64,000 nucleotides of DNA, from IMG/VR virus record IMGVR_UViG_3300034139_000007, positions 1 to 64,000 of that record. One strand, given 5' to 3'. Every line of letters starts with the position of its first letter. Position 1 is the first letter of the stretch. A program made the position numbers and the translations under genes. The DNA is from a virus. Under the pieces are notes generated by a model. The model worked only from the letters and a program-made list of their open reading frames with translations, made no database searches and was not told the origin of the DNA. Below, piece by piece: positions 51,437 through 59,542 of this stretch.

Positions 51437-51919
51437 TTATGCTGCAGCATTCGCCACCGCCTGAAGGAACTTGCCGTAGGCAGTGCCGTAGGCTTGGGTG
51501 GCGTGGGCCAGGTCGTGGGCCGCGGCTTGGAGGACGGCCTGGGCCTTGCTGATCTCGTCGGGGCCGTAGGCGACTTCCGCCTGTTCGGGCTCTTCGCCCT
51601 CGGTGCTGATCCAGCCGCCGGAGGCCAGCTTGGTGGCCACCTCGTCGAGGAAGTCGTTGAAGTCACCGATGAAACTTTTGACCTGATCGGGCATGTCGAT
51701 CCGGTACTCGAAGAACCCATCGACGACGGTCAGCTCCATCTGGTCATCCCAGTCGTAGTAGTTGCCCTCGTCGTCGGTTCTGGGCGGCGGGACGTCAGTG
51801 TCGTTTTCCCAGAAGCCAGCTCGGTCGCAGCCATGCTCCTTGAGCAGCTCGATGACGGTGGTGAGGGTGACGCCGTCCTTGAGGGGCACGACGCCGCGAT
51901 AATAGACTGGTCCAGCCAT
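51437..51919 (-). CDS. Acidic protein of unknown function
   Basis: The 160-residue, strongly acidic product has an aromatic cluster (N-Y-Y-D-W-D-D) and an Ala-rich helical C-terminus. A GGAAAGTT ribosome site lies upstream. No family recognised. Confidence 0.57.
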   Translation of the reverse strand: MAGPVYYRGVVPLKDGVTLTTVIELLKEHGCDRAGFWENDTDVPPPRTDDEGNYYDWDDQMELTVVDGFFEYRIDMPDQVKSFIGDFNDFLDEVATKLASGGWISTEGEEPEQAEVAYGPDEISKAQAVLQAAAHDLAHATQAYGTAYGKFLQAVANAAA

Positions 51920-51946
51920 GGTCGAACTTTCCTTACGGTGAAGGTT

Positions 51947-51966
51947 GGGGTGGCCGAAGCCACCCC
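51947..51966. terminator. Hairpin between two right-arm genes
   Basis: A perfect 8-bp stem (51947-51954 with 51959-51966) with a CGAA/TTCG tetraloop lies 9 bases after the stop of the 51976 gene on the - strand. The following run is AACCTTC, so termination is probably partial. Confidence 0.5.
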
Positions 51967-51975
51967 GGTTTCAGA

Positions 51976-52869
51976 TCAGACGCCCAGCGTCGCCTTGACG
52001 GCGCGGACGTGCGGGGCCGAGCCGGTGAACGACTTGGCCAGGACGAACTGGAAGGCATCCCGGTCGCTGGCGATGGGACCATCGACGACGGCCAGGATGT
52101 TCTTGCCAGTGGGGCTCATCGCCCAGCCTTCGGACTGAGCCAGGTCGGCGTCAGCGGAGGCTTCCTCGATCTCCTCGATGCCGTCGATCTGGCGGTGGTG
52201 GTCGATCCACCCTGCCTTGACGGGCATGGCGTCGAAGATGGCCTGGGCCTGACGCTTGGCGTCGGACGGGGTCCTGGCGCTGACGATCACCGACCGCTCG
52301 GAATAGACCCGCGCGTCCTGGATCACCTTGTAGTTCACGACCGGCGGGGCAGTAGCGACACCGGCAGGCTGGACCGGCAGGGTGAACTGGTTGCCGATCT
52401 GCAGGCGGTAGGAAGGCTTGCCTTCACGCAACTCGACCGACACGACAGTGCCGATGGCACCGCGATCAGCCGTATTGGCAGCAGGCGGGACGGGGCTGTA
52501 GGTCGTGTCAGCCGTGTCGTACAGGTTCAGCTGCTGGAGGGTCTCCAGCTCGTCGCCGACCTTGAACTCGGCGTCGCCCAGCAGGATCATGGCGGCCAGC
52601 TCGCGGCAGTCATCGATGGTCAGGGTCTCGGCCTGGCCAGCGAGCCAGATCTGGATGGTGCCGTCTTCCAGAACCCACAGGCCGACAGGCAGGCGGTTCT
52701 GCGAGGCCCAGACGTTCTTGTCCGTCTTGAACGCCGGGGTGGCGACCTCGTCGGAGGCCAGGGCTTTGGCGAAGTTGGCGGCGTCTTCAGCGGACAGCTG
52801 GAGCGGGGCCGGCAGTTGGGGGTGAGCCAGGTCGAACCCAGCGTCGGTCTTGGTCAGAGTGATGTTCAT
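51976..52869 (-). CDS. Protein of unknown function, 297 residues
   Basis: ATG 52869 is chosen, preceded by TAGGAAC. The N-terminal part is beta-rich; the C-terminal third has an acidic helix (E-E-I-E-E-A-S-A-D-A-D). Residues 210-240 (S-V-I-V-S-A-R-T-P-S-D-A-K-R-Q-A) look like a compact alpha/beta unit. No family recognised. Confidence 0.58.
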   Translation of the reverse strand: MNITLTKTDAGFDLAHPQLPAPLQLSAEDAANFAKALASDEVATPAFKTDKNVWASQNRLPVGLWVLEDGTIQIWLAGQAETLTIDDCRELAAMILLGDAEFKVGDELETLQQLNLYDTADTTYSPVPPAANTADRGAIGTVVSVELREGKPSYRLQIGNQFTLPVQPAGVATAPPVVNYKVIQDARVYSERSVIVSARTPSDAKRQAQAIFDAMPVKAGWIDHHRQIDGIEEIEEASADADLAQSEGWAMSPTGKNILAVVDGPIASDRDAFQFVLAKSFTGSAPHVRAVKATLGV

Positions 52870-52913
52870 CAGGGTGGTTCCTAGTTGATGGTTGGTACGC
52901 ACGACTACCTCCG

Positions 52914-53204
52914 TCAGGAGGATCTGGGGATGATGAGGGTCGCTTGGTTGATGACCATCAGGGCAGCGAGCCATGTGGTCATCCTCTGCACAACGTGGAT
53001 GGGGACGACGGGGTCGACGATCAGCACAGGGCCGAGCATCAGGCCGGTCGGTTCGAAGTAGAAGGGCCGGATGCCGGGTGTCATGACGGACATGGGGTCC
53101 GAGACCAGCAGGCCGATCCCGGCGACCTCCACACCCGTGACGTGGGCGGGAGGCTCGACCGTCCGCACCAGCTGCGTGCGGGGATCAATCAGGATTGCCG
53201 TCAT
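52914..53204 (-). CDS. Small hydrophobic protein of unknown function
   Basis: The 96-residue product is rich in Val, Ile and Pro with possible membrane-associating segments near the C-terminus (M-T-T-W-L-A-A-L-M-V-I). Overlaps the preceding gene by 20 bases. Confidence 0.5.
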   Translation of the reverse strand: MTAILIDPRTQLVRTVEPPAHVTGVEVAGIGLLVSDPMSVMTPGIRPFYFEPTGLMLGPVLIVDPVVPIHVVQRMTTWLAALMVINQATLIIPRSS

Positions 53205-53556
53205 CGGGCAGCTCCAGACTGGGGTGCGGGCCGCTCAAGGTGTGACGGCGGCTGATGATGTAGTTGTAAGCCGCCACGCGGGCCTTAGGGAAGATGCCGG
53301 GCGTGGACCAGTCGAGGGTGGCGACCAGCTCGGGGACGAACTCGAAGTCGAAGGCCACGCGACCATCGTTGAAGTCGCCCTCGTTGATGACGTCGTAGAC
53401 CAGCTCGACCCATTTGGCGATGTCGAGGGCGTAGTCGCGCATGTCGAACGAGCCGCGGTTGCCCCACAAGGTATCGAGGCCGGGGCTCTTGTCGCGCTGG
53501 TCGATCATGGCCTCCCAGACGATCATGCCCGTGGTTGCGATAACGTCGGTGATCAT
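53185..53556 (-). CDS. Protein of unknown function behind palindrome site 3
   Basis: The 123-residue acidic product's ATG lies just 5 bases after the TTTAACSGTTAAA palindrome, leaving no room for a normal ribosome site. Either the mRNA is leaderless or the palindrome is transcribed into the leader. No family recognised. Confidence 0.55.
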   Translation of the reverse strand: MITDVIATTGMIVWEAMIDQRDKSPGLDTLWGNRGSFDMRDYALDIAKWVELVYDVINEGDFNDGRVAFDFEFVPELVATLDWSTPGIFPKARVAAYNYIISRRHTLSGPHPSLELPDDGNPD

Positions 53557-53561
53557 TGGAT

Positions 53562-53574
53562 TTTAACCGTTAAA
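53562..53574. promoter_or_regulatory. TTTAACSGTTAAA palindrome, site 3
   Basis: A perfect 13-bp dyad lying between a terminator hairpin (53577-53601) and the start codon at 53556, a promoter-like position. Confidence 0.65.
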
Positions 53575-53576
53575 GT

Positions 53577-53601
53577 GGCCCACTCCGGGATGGAGCGGGC
53601 C
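53577..53601 (-). terminator. Terminator hairpin preceding palindrome site 3
   Basis: A 10-bp stem (53577-53586 with 53592-53601, one mismatch) lies 10 bases after the stop of the upstream gene. Confidence 0.6.
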
Positions 53602-53610
53602 GGGTTGTAG

Positions 53611-54033
53611 TCAGACGCCCAGAGCCTCCAGGCGGTCCATCAGCTCACGGATCTCGGGCGAGCCGGCGGCCAGGGCCTCGATGCGGGCACGTTCGGCGGC
53701 TTCCTTGGCGAGGCGGTCGATCTCCTTGCGGATGCGACGGGCCTCGGCCAGGTTGCGCTCGGCCTTCTCGTAGTCGGCGAAGTCGACGACATCGACGATC
53801 CGGCGCGTGGCCTTCTCGGGGGTGTCGCTGGGCTGGCCGACGATCTTGACGACCTTCAGGCCGCCAGCGTCGGTCGGAGCACGCACGACGGCGAACTCCA
53901 GCTTGTCGGCTTCGATCCGGCGAGCCTGCTCGTCGGTGACGTAGTAGGCGTATTTCCGGGAGGACCAGCGGTCCGCGTTGCGGCCAGTGGCGAACTCGTC
54001 GCCGGCGTTGAACTGTACGTCGATGCTTTTCAT
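53611..54033 (-). CDS. Protein with a C-terminal coiled coil
   Basis: The 140-residue product has a beta-rich N-terminal half and a charged heptad-like helix (about 88-139, A-R-R-I-R-K-E-I-D-R-L-A-K-E). It ends a unit closed by the 53577 hairpin. Function unknown. Confidence 0.58.
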   Translation of the reverse strand: MKSIDVQFNAGDEFATGRNADRWSSRKYAYYVTDEQARRIEADKLEFAVVRAPTDAGGLKVVKIVGQPSDTPEKATRRIVDVVDFADYEKAERNLAEARRIRKEIDRLAKEAAERARIEALAAGSPEIRELMDRLEALGV

Positions 54034-54389
54034 GGGTTTCTTATCCAGATTTTCCGCAGGGTGGCGCGGTTGGGGTTGAGCCGGAACAGGGCCAGGCGGG
54101 TGGCTCGGAAGTCCGCCAGGAATGGGGTGGGGCCGCGCAGTCGCTCGATCAGGGCGGTGACTTCGTCGCTGATCTCGGACACGATGAACACGTCCGTCAT
54201 CTCATCGAGGTAGGCGCGGGTCGCGGGCATCATGAACCGGGTCTCACCCTCCATCTGCTCGAGACCCCAGACGAGGATCTCCTGTTGGCGATAGGCCTCG
54301 GCGACATCGACAGGCGGGAAGTTCATCATGCCAGCGAGCATGCGGGATTTGCTGGTGCGGGCTTCGGTCAGCGCGGTTTCCATCATCAC
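54030..54389 (-). CDS. Helical protein of unknown function
   Basis: The 119-residue, mostly helical product starts with two tandem Met codons overlapping the preceding gene's stop. No motif recognised. Confidence 0.55.
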   Translation of the reverse strand: MMMETALTEARTSKSRMLAGMMNFPPVDVAEAYRQQEILVWGLEQMEGETRFMMPATRAYLDEMTDVFIVSEISDEVTALIERLRGPTPFLADFRATRLALFRLNPNRATLRKIWIRNP

Positions 54390-54718
54390 GGCGGGTTCGC
54401 CTTTCCACAGTTGGTGCAGGTGAAGCGGGCGGCGGGGTCGCGCGAGCCCATGTAGGGCGTCGTCGGGTCGCCGTTCTGATAGGGGCGGTCGGGATAGGGA
54501 TCGCCCGGCCAGACGTCGTTCAGGCCGCGCTGGGCTTCATCCTCGCTGGCGGGGTGGAAGCTGGGCTCCGGCGATGTCGGGGCGCGCAGCGCGTTCATGT
54601 AGTCGATCATGCCCTGCTGGTCGTTGGGCACGATCTCGGTCTCGAACTTCAGGCCGGAGGCTTTGGCCTCGGCCTGTGTTCGGTGCAGCTGTCCGCTGCT
54701 GTCCTTGTAGCACTTCAA
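54386..54718 (-). CDS. Protein with a C-terminal Cys pair
   Basis: The 110-residue product starts at TTG 54718, which overlaps the previous TGA (TTGA). A Pro/Asp-rich middle leads to C-T-N-C-G-K near the C-terminus, which may be half of a zinc site together with an N-terminal Cys. A much longer upstream reading exists but is a shadow of the next gene. Confidence 0.5.
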   Translation of the reverse strand: MKCYKDSSGQLHRTQAEAKASGLKFETEIVPNDQQGMIDYMNALRAPTSPEPSFHPASEDEAQRGLNDVWPGDPYPDRPYQNGDPTTPYMGSRDPAARFTCTNCGKANPP

Positions 54719-55233
54719 GGCCTTGCTCCCATGGCGGTGGCGATGATGGAGTTCTGGGTCAGCGTTGGCAGCTGAGCCCAGTCGGGCACGGTGTCGGCCA
54801 TGGTGGCCATGACCTTCTCGCGCTTCTTCTCGAAAGCCTCCTTGCGCGCGGCTTCCGCGCCAGCTTCGATGACGCGGTCGTGCTCGGCCTTGCGAACCAC
54901 AGCCTCGTCGGCGGCCTTCTTCTCGATGGCCATCCATTGGAGGTCAGGCAGGTCGAGATAGCTGGCGGGGAAGGTGATCATCAGCTCGGGCTGACAGTCG
55001 TAGTCCCACCACGAGTACTTGACCTCGACGCTGTCGCCGTAGGTGTCGAAGTCGACGGGCGAGCCGAGGACGGGGTCCAGCCAGCGACTGGTGATCTTCG
55101 GGAACGCGCTGTCCCGGACGATCTTGCGCTGCTCGTGGCAGTAGCGGGCGATGACGTCGAGGCGCTTCAGCGTCAGCTCGATGGTCTTGGCCAGCTGGGC
55201 CAGTGCCGTGCTGCTGATGTGGTTGTCGGTCAT
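54715..55233 (-). CDS. Charged helical protein of unknown function
   Basis: The 172-residue product has a helical N-terminus, a beta middle with Y-S-W-W-D-Y-D, and a Lys/Glu/Ala-rich helix (about 108-145). Overlaps its neighbours by 4 bases each. Confidence 0.57.
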   Translation of the reverse strand: MTDNHISSTALAQLAKTIELTLKRLDVIARYCHEQRKIVRDSAFPKITSRWLDPVLGSPVDFDTYGDSVEVKYSWWDYDCQPELMITFPASYLDLPDLQWMAIEKKAADEAVVRKAEHDRVIEAGAEAARKEAFEKKREKVMATMADTVPDWAQLPTLTQNSIIATAMGARP

Positions 55234-55421
55234 CGGAAGAACTTCCCGATGTGCTCTTCCCAGGTCGTCATGATGTCGATGCAGATCTCGTCGTCGAACT
55301 GATCGGCCTCCTGACGCCAGCCACGGCGGTCGGTGACGTCGTTCCAGATCGCGGCGACAGCCTGCTGGACAGGGTCGGAGCTGGCCGCCAGTTTGGCGAC
55401 GTGTTCGTAGCGGCAGGCCAT
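55230..55421 (-). CDS. Small acidic protein of unknown function
   Basis: The 63-residue product starts 5 bases after palindrome site 4 and heads a unit that continues to 53611. No motif recognised. Confidence 0.52.
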   Translation of the reverse strand: MACRYEHVAKLAASSDPVQQAVAAIWNDVTDRRGWRQEADQFDDEICIDIMTTWEEHIGKFFR

Positions 55422-55425
55422 GGAT

Positions 55426-55438
55426 TTTACCCGTTAAA
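55426..55438. promoter_or_regulatory. TTTAACSGTTAAA palindrome, site 4 (one mismatch)
   Basis: TTTACCCGTTAAA differs from the consensus at one position in one arm. It lies between a hairpin (55459-55482) and the start codon at 55421. Confidence 0.5.
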
Positions 55439-55458
55439 GTCTGAGGAAGGGGAAGGGT

Positions 55459-55482
55459 GGACCGGCCCCGAAGGGCCGGTCC
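55459..55482 (-). terminator. Terminator hairpin after the 55495 gene
   Basis: A perfect 10-bp stem (55459-55468 with 55473-55482) with a CGAA loop lies 12 bases after the stop. Confidence 0.65.
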
Positions 55483-55494
55483 GGTGGCGGTCGA

Positions 55495-55902
55495 TCAGGC
55501 GTCGTCGTCGTCCTTCAGCGCGGCCAGCTGCTTCTGCAGGTCCGCGATGCTGGTGCCGGCCAGCTTCTCGGCTTCGGCGCGGGCCAGGGCGTCCGTCAGT
55601 GTGCGCTTCAGGTCGGCCTTGGCGGCGCGCTTGGTGGCGCGTTCGGCGTCCAGCTGCTTGTCGGCGATCACCTCGATCACCAGGTCCAGCGCGTCCTGGA
55701 GCAGGCCACGGCGGGGGTCCGGCGTGGTCTGGATGAAGCTCTCCTCCGTGATGGACTTCAGCTCCGCGTTGACGGCACGGGCGGTGGCGTCGAGATCGGG
55801 CAGCTTCAGATCGTAGAGCTGCTCGGCAGTCAACGGGCCGCGGGTGGAGTTGAAGCGCGTCTTGCGACGGGCAGCGAGTTTGAACAGGTTCTTGTCAGTC
55901 AT
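55495..55902 (-). CDS. Helical phage protein of unknown function
   Basis: The 135-residue product opens L-F-K-L-A-A-R-R-K-T-R-F-N-S-T-R-G and continues with long Ala/Leu/Lys helices ending in an acidic D-D-D-D-A. This N-terminal pattern, followed by L-T-A-E-Q-L-Y-D-L, recurs in small proteins of other phages. It sits next to the 667-residue gene. Function unknown. Confidence 0.62.
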   Translation of the reverse strand: MTDKNLFKLAARRKTRFNSTRGPLTAEQLYDLKLPDLDATARAVNAELKSITEESFIQTTPDPRRGLLQDALDLVIEVIADKQLDAERATKRAAKADLKRTLTDALARAEAEKLAGTSIADLQKQLAALKDDDDA

Positions 55903-55911
55903 GGGTGGTTC

Positions 55912-57915
55912 CTAGAACTGGATTTCGTAGGCGCGACCATCCGCGACTACGGTGAGGGTGTTCCTCTGGGTGGAAGAGAAGCCCAGCCCGGACAGCTGGT
56001 CTTCGGCGAAGGGAGCCTTGGTCTTGGCCCCCAGCACCTCGAACACCTTGCGGTGCTCATGCAGGTCCGGTCGCAGGTACTCGTTGTAGATCCCACGGAC
56101 CGGGTCCGGGTTCTGCACCCCGCGAAGGATGAAGAACCAGTGCTTGTTGCCGATGGCCTGCCCGTTCCAGTGGTTCGGGCTGAGCATCAGCGTGTCGACC
56201 GGCACCAGCGTCTCGGTGGTGATGCCCCAACGCTTCTGGCTGCTGGTGGTGGTCGGATGCTTGTGGTCGATGGTCCACGCCCCGTCCTTGAGCGTGGCGA
56301 CGGCCAGGGTAAGCCACTCCTTGTGCGCGAGGGGCTCGGGGTGGTCGTACTGGTAGACCTGCCCGCCGACCTCGATCTCGGCCTTGAAGCCGGATGTGGT
56401 CGGGGCGCGGTTGTGCCAGTTGTGGATCTTGAAGACGTACTGGCCGTCGCGCAACTTGGCCAGGTCGGGGAAGGTGATGTTCTCGACGGGGACATAGCCC
56501 TCCGGCGCAGGCTGGGTGTAGTCGACGTCCTGAACCCCGCCCGACATGCGGTCGTTTCTCGCGTTCCAGCCGACGCGCTGGCCGACCGGATAGCCGTCGT
56601 GGCGACCATCCTGATGCGGCGTCGCGCCGGGCATGAAGACGTGCAGGTCCATCAGGCTGGCATTGCGGCCCACGTCATTCCATAGGTGGGAGAAGCGCAG
56701 GACGCCATCCACCCGTCCGCCGGCCATCGCCACCCGCTGGCGCAGGGTGCTGTCGGTCACGTCGCCGTCGTAGGACCAGCTGAAGCCATTGGCCCACGGG
56801 AACAGGCCCTCGTCGCCCTGGGTGATCGACATGAAGTTGCCGAGGTGCCGGTTCTCGACCAGCGCGCTGATCGACTTGTGCGACTTGGCGAAGAAGTCGG
56901 CGGCGGCGATGAGCGTCGGGTTGTCGATCTTGACCTTGGACAGGGTGGCAGCAGGCATCAGCAGGTCAGCCAGGCTGTCCTTCATCTTGCTGGCCACGGT
57001 GTTGTCGACGAACAGGACGTCGTTGACCGACACATCGGTGATGCGAGCATGGCGGCGAGTGATCGCGCCGCGCAGGCCGAGTTCGTCGACCTTGGCCAGA
57101 GCCTGCTCGATCATGCGGGGCGTGACGAGGGCCGAGGGGCGCTTGTAGTTGGCCGGGGCGACCATCCTCTCGTACTTCTTGACCGCGATTTCCAGCTCGG
57201 TCCCTTCGGACAGCTCCAGCAGCAGCTGGCCGATGGCCGTGTTGCGGAACCGGGCCGACTTGTCGTCCAGGTTCGACCAGATCAGCAGGTCGGTGCCGTC
57301 CCAGCTGGCCTTCAGACTGCGGAAGGCCTTGATCGCGGGCAGAAACTCCTCGCCCTTGTACAGGTTGTTGGCCTCGGCCAGGTCGATCACGGTGTCGAGG
57401 GCATCGAGACTGATCTCGATCAGGCCACGCTTCAGGACCTGAGCGGTCGTGTTGATCTTGCCCCGCACCTCGTCCGGGCTGGTCGAGAAGTGCTTGTCAG
57501 CCACCGACCCCGAGAAGTGATCCCAGGTCCTGACGGTGTTGTCGGGCAGCAGCTCGTTGGAGGTGGCGTTGCCGTACTTGCGCTCCTTGGTGCGCCAGAC
57601 CGACTTGATCGGCGCTTGGCGGACGCGGTCGGCCAGGATCTTGGTGACCTGATCGTAGGGGAAGGGCGGCGTGACGTCCCAGACGGTCTGGACTTGGCCG
57701 TCGATGATGGCGACCACGTTGCCGATGTTGCGGATGAACTGCTTGCAGCAGGAGCAGTCGTGCTCGGTGCGCTCACGGAACAGAGGGTTGGTGCCCTCGG
57801 GGAAGGCCGACAGGTAGGTGGCGAACAGGTCCTCGGTGTCGACGACGAACAGCTCGTGTTGGCGCATCGCCTCGTACCGCTTGTGAACGAGGTCGGAGAA
57901 GTCTTTGAATGACAT
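55912..57915 (-). CDS. Large protein of unknown function with a Cys cluster
   Basis: The 667-residue product is the second largest of the right arm. Residues about 50-60 (E-H-D-C-S-C-C-K-Q-F-I) form a Cys cluster near the N-terminus, followed by V-V-A-I-I-D-G. The middle is helical; the C-terminal 250 residues are beta-rich and aromatic (Y-V-F-K-I-H-N-W-H-N), like a large beta-sandwich. It begins 5 bases after palindrome site 5. I recognise no enzyme family; similar proteins occur in other large phages to the best of my knowledge. Confidence 0.68.
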   Translation of the reverse strand: MSFKDFSDLVHKRYEAMRQHELFVVDTEDLFATYLSAFPEGTNPLFRERTEHDCSCCKQFIRNIGNVVAIIDGQVQTVWDVTPPFPYDQVTKILADRVRQAPIKSVWRTKERKYGNATSNELLPDNTVRTWDHFSGSVADKHFSTSPDEVRGKINTTAQVLKRGLIEISLDALDTVIDLAEANNLYKGEEFLPAIKAFRSLKASWDGTDLLIWSNLDDKSARFRNTAIGQLLLELSEGTELEIAVKKYERMVAPANYKRPSALVTPRMIEQALAKVDELGLRGAITRRHARITDVSVNDVLFVDNTVASKMKDSLADLLMPAATLSKVKIDNPTLIAAADFFAKSHKSISALVENRHLGNFMSITQGDEGLFPWANGFSWSYDGDVTDSTLRQRVAMAGGRVDGVLRFSHLWNDVGRNASLMDLHVFMPGATPHQDGRHDGYPVGQRVGWNARNDRMSGGVQDVDYTQPAPEGYVPVENITFPDLAKLRDGQYVFKIHNWHNRAPTTSGFKAEIEVGGQVYQYDHPEPLAHKEWLTLAVATLKDGAWTIDHKHPTTTSSQKRWGITTETLVPVDTLMLSPNHWNGQAIGNKHWFFILRGVQNPDPVRGIYNEYLRPDLHEHRKVFEVLGAKTKAPFAEDQLSGLGFSSTQRNTLTVVADGRAYEIQF

Positions 57916-57920
57916 GGTAT

Positions 57921-57933
57921 TTTAACCGTTAAA
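57921..57933. promoter_or_regulatory. TTTAACSGTTAAA palindrome, site 5
   Basis: A perfect dyad ending 5 bases before the start codon of the 667-residue gene and one base after the stop codon of the gene upstream (57935-57937). Confidence 0.62.
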
Positions 57934-57934
57934 G

Positions 57935-58291
57935 TCAGTCGACAACGTCGATCTGGGTTGATGATTTGATGGTGGTGCGGCGGTCGCCATCGTAGCTGAC
58001 GACGATGCCGAGGACTTCGCCCTTGAGCCAGCCGCGGCCTTTGCGCCAGTGGCTGACCTTGCTGCCGAGGCGCGGGGTGCGCTGGCCCATCTTGTGGGTT
58101 GGGGAGAAGCCCAGCTCGAACCACTTCTGGTACCAGTGCAGGCGGGTCGCCTCGTTGTCCTCGTAGTGAACCTGCTCATCCAGCGCGTAGAGCGTGCCGA
58201 AGAGGCTCATCTGCTGGCCGTTGCCGCCGCTGATCATCTTCTTCAGCAGGCGGCACAGCAGCCAGTGCTCGACCTTGGTCAGGGCGGCCAT
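57935..58291 (-). CDS. Basic protein of unknown function
   Basis: The 118-residue product has an N-terminal helix (H-W-L-L-C-R-L-L-K-K), an aromatic middle and a C-terminal half with strongly basic strands (H-W-R-K-G-R-G-W-L-K-G-E-V). The latter recalls small SH3- or KOW-like folds; not certain. Confidence 0.55.
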   Translation of the reverse strand: MAALTKVEHWLLCRLLKKMISGGNGQQMSLFGTLYALDEQVHYEDNEATRLHWYQKWFELGFSPTHKMGQRTPRLGSKVSHWRKGRGWLKGEVLGIVVSYDGDRRTTIKSSTQIDVVD

Positions 58292-58294
58292 GGC

Positions 58295-58648
58295 TCACCA
58301 GATGTCCGAGGACAGCAGGTCGCGTCCGACAGTGAGCCACTGCTTGGTCAGCTGGCCGCTGGCGACGCCGATCTCCTTGGCCTGCTCGCGGGTCACGAAC
58401 CGGTTGTTCGAGGTCCAGAAGCCGTAGGTGTCGGTGACGTCAGCCGTGTAGGGTTGGTCCCGGCCCAGGTTGACGCGCAGGTCAGAGTGCGACTTGAACC
58501 CATGGTGCAGGTTCCCTTGGGCGTCGACCAGGGCGCAGGCCATGATCATCTCGGGGTCGGTGTGGACTTTCGAGGTGTCCATCCGTGGCAGTTGGGCGGC
58601 GTTCTTGGCCATCGCCTTCTGCTCGCGGCGTCGGTCGGCTCGGGTCAT
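58295..58648 (-). CDS. Protein of unknown function
   Basis: The 117-residue product begins with a basic tail (M-T-R-A-D-R-R-R-E-Q-K) and then a domain with V-D-A-Q-G-N, F-W-T-S-N-N-R-F-V-T-R. ATG 58648 forms an ATGA overlap; earlier readings are rejected. Confidence 0.55.
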   Translation of the reverse strand: MTRADRRREQKAMAKNAAQLPRMDTSKVHTDPEMIMACALVDAQGNLHHGFKSHSDLRVNLGRDQPYTADVTDTYGFWTSNNRFVTREQAKEIGVASGQLTKQWLTVGRDLLSSDIW

Positions 58649-58899
58649 GCGGGCATCCTGTAAATGAGGCGTTCCAGCTCTTGCAGCTGGAGACGCGCGT
58701 TGGTGACGCGGCGAAGCGCCTCGTCGCGGGTATCGGTGCCTTCCTTGGCGTCCAGCTCGATCATCAGGAAGATGAACAGCGTGTCGCCCTGGGTGCGGCA
58801 CTCGTCGAGGGTCTGGACGTGGGCATAGTCGCCCCCACCGTAGTTGTCCGCGACCAGGCGCTGGAAGGGGTTCAGCGGCGCTGGCTTGGGCTTGGGCAC
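58645..58899 (-). CDS. Small protein of unknown function
   Basis: The 84-residue product starts at GTG 58899 with GGAGGAG just upstream. It has an N-terminal Pro-rich part and a C-terminal helix (L-R-R-V-T-N-A-R-L-Q-L-Q-E-L). Overlaps the lipoprotein gene by 28 bases. Confidence 0.52.
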   Translation of the reverse strand: MPKPKPAPLNPFQRLVADNYGGGDYAHVQTLDECRTQGDTLFIFLMIELDAKEGTDTRDEALRRVTNARLQLQELERLIYRMPA

Positions 58900-59138
58900 A
58901 GCTCCTCCAGTGGCGTGGTCGCGGACGCCTTCTCGACGATGGGATAGCTGCCGTGGATGGTCCGCATGTAGCGGTCCCCGGTCAGCGGATCGAGCCAGAT
59001 GGTCTGGCTGGCGCTGCACACCCGCAGGACCTCAAGACGCTTGCGCGTCTCGTGGTCGTTGACCTGCTGCTGGGTCGGGGGTGCGGTGCAGGCGGTCAGT
59101 CCTGCGAGGAGGACAAGGATGGCTTGATGACGTCCCAC
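58872..59138 (-). CDS. Small lipoprotein
   Basis: The 88-residue product starts at GTG 59138 and has a short signal (M-G-R-H-Q-A-I-L-V-L-L-A-G) ending in L-T-A-C, a good lipobox with Cys17. The mature part is Thr/Pro/Gln-rich and then alpha/beta with two or three Cys. It is probably on the outer membrane, where small phage lipoproteins can block receptors (superinfection exclusion). Its spacing to the GGAG is very short, so the exact start is uncertain. Confidence 0.6.
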   Translation of the reverse strand: MGRHQAILVLLAGLTACTAPPTQQQVNDHETRKRLEVLRVCSASQTIWLDPLTGDRYMRTIHGSYPIVEKASATTPLEELCPSPSQRR

Positions 59139-59542
59139 TTCACTTCTCCAGTTTCGATCAGGTGGTTCAGGACCACGGCGGCCTGTTCCGGGGTGGCTTG
59201 GTAGTAGCCGCTGCTGTCGCGGTCGCCGATTGGCGCGGCGTCGAACACGGGCGGGTAGAACAGCTGGCCAGCCTGGCCGCCGATCACCACCGGGGTGGGT
59301 TCGTGGTTCAGCCCCAGATAATCCGCGGCAATGACCTCGATCTCCTCGCTGTCATTGCCCCGATAGCCGGCGGCATAGGCCGCCCAGCCAGCGATGCAGG
59401 CCGTGGTGTTGCAGGTGTGCAGGTTTTCGAGCGTGGCGTCGTAGCGGCCTCTGGGATTGTAGACCAGGTACGACATGTTGAAGTGCTGGGGCGCATCCAG
59501 GATCAGATCCCGGACATGAGCGATGTTCGCTTTATTCAGCAT
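59096..59542 (-). CDS. CIAGWA-motif family protein 1
   Basis: The 148-residue product has N-I-A-H-V-R-D-L-I-L-D-A-P then C-N-T-T-A-C-I-A-G-W-A (about 44-54), a central D-Y-L-G-L-N and a C-terminal T-P-E-Q-A-A-V-V-L-N-H-L-I-E-T-G-E-V-K-W. Two neighbouring genes share this layout. The Cys pair may bind metal. Function unknown. Confidence 0.6.
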   Translation of the reverse strand: MLNKANIAHVRDLILDAPQHFNMSYLVYNPRGRYDATLENLHTCNTTACIAGWAAYAAGYRGNDSEEIEVIAADYLGLNHEPTPVVIGGQAGQLFYPPVFDAAPIGDRDSSGYYQATPEQAAVVLNHLIETGEVKWDVIKPSLSSSQD

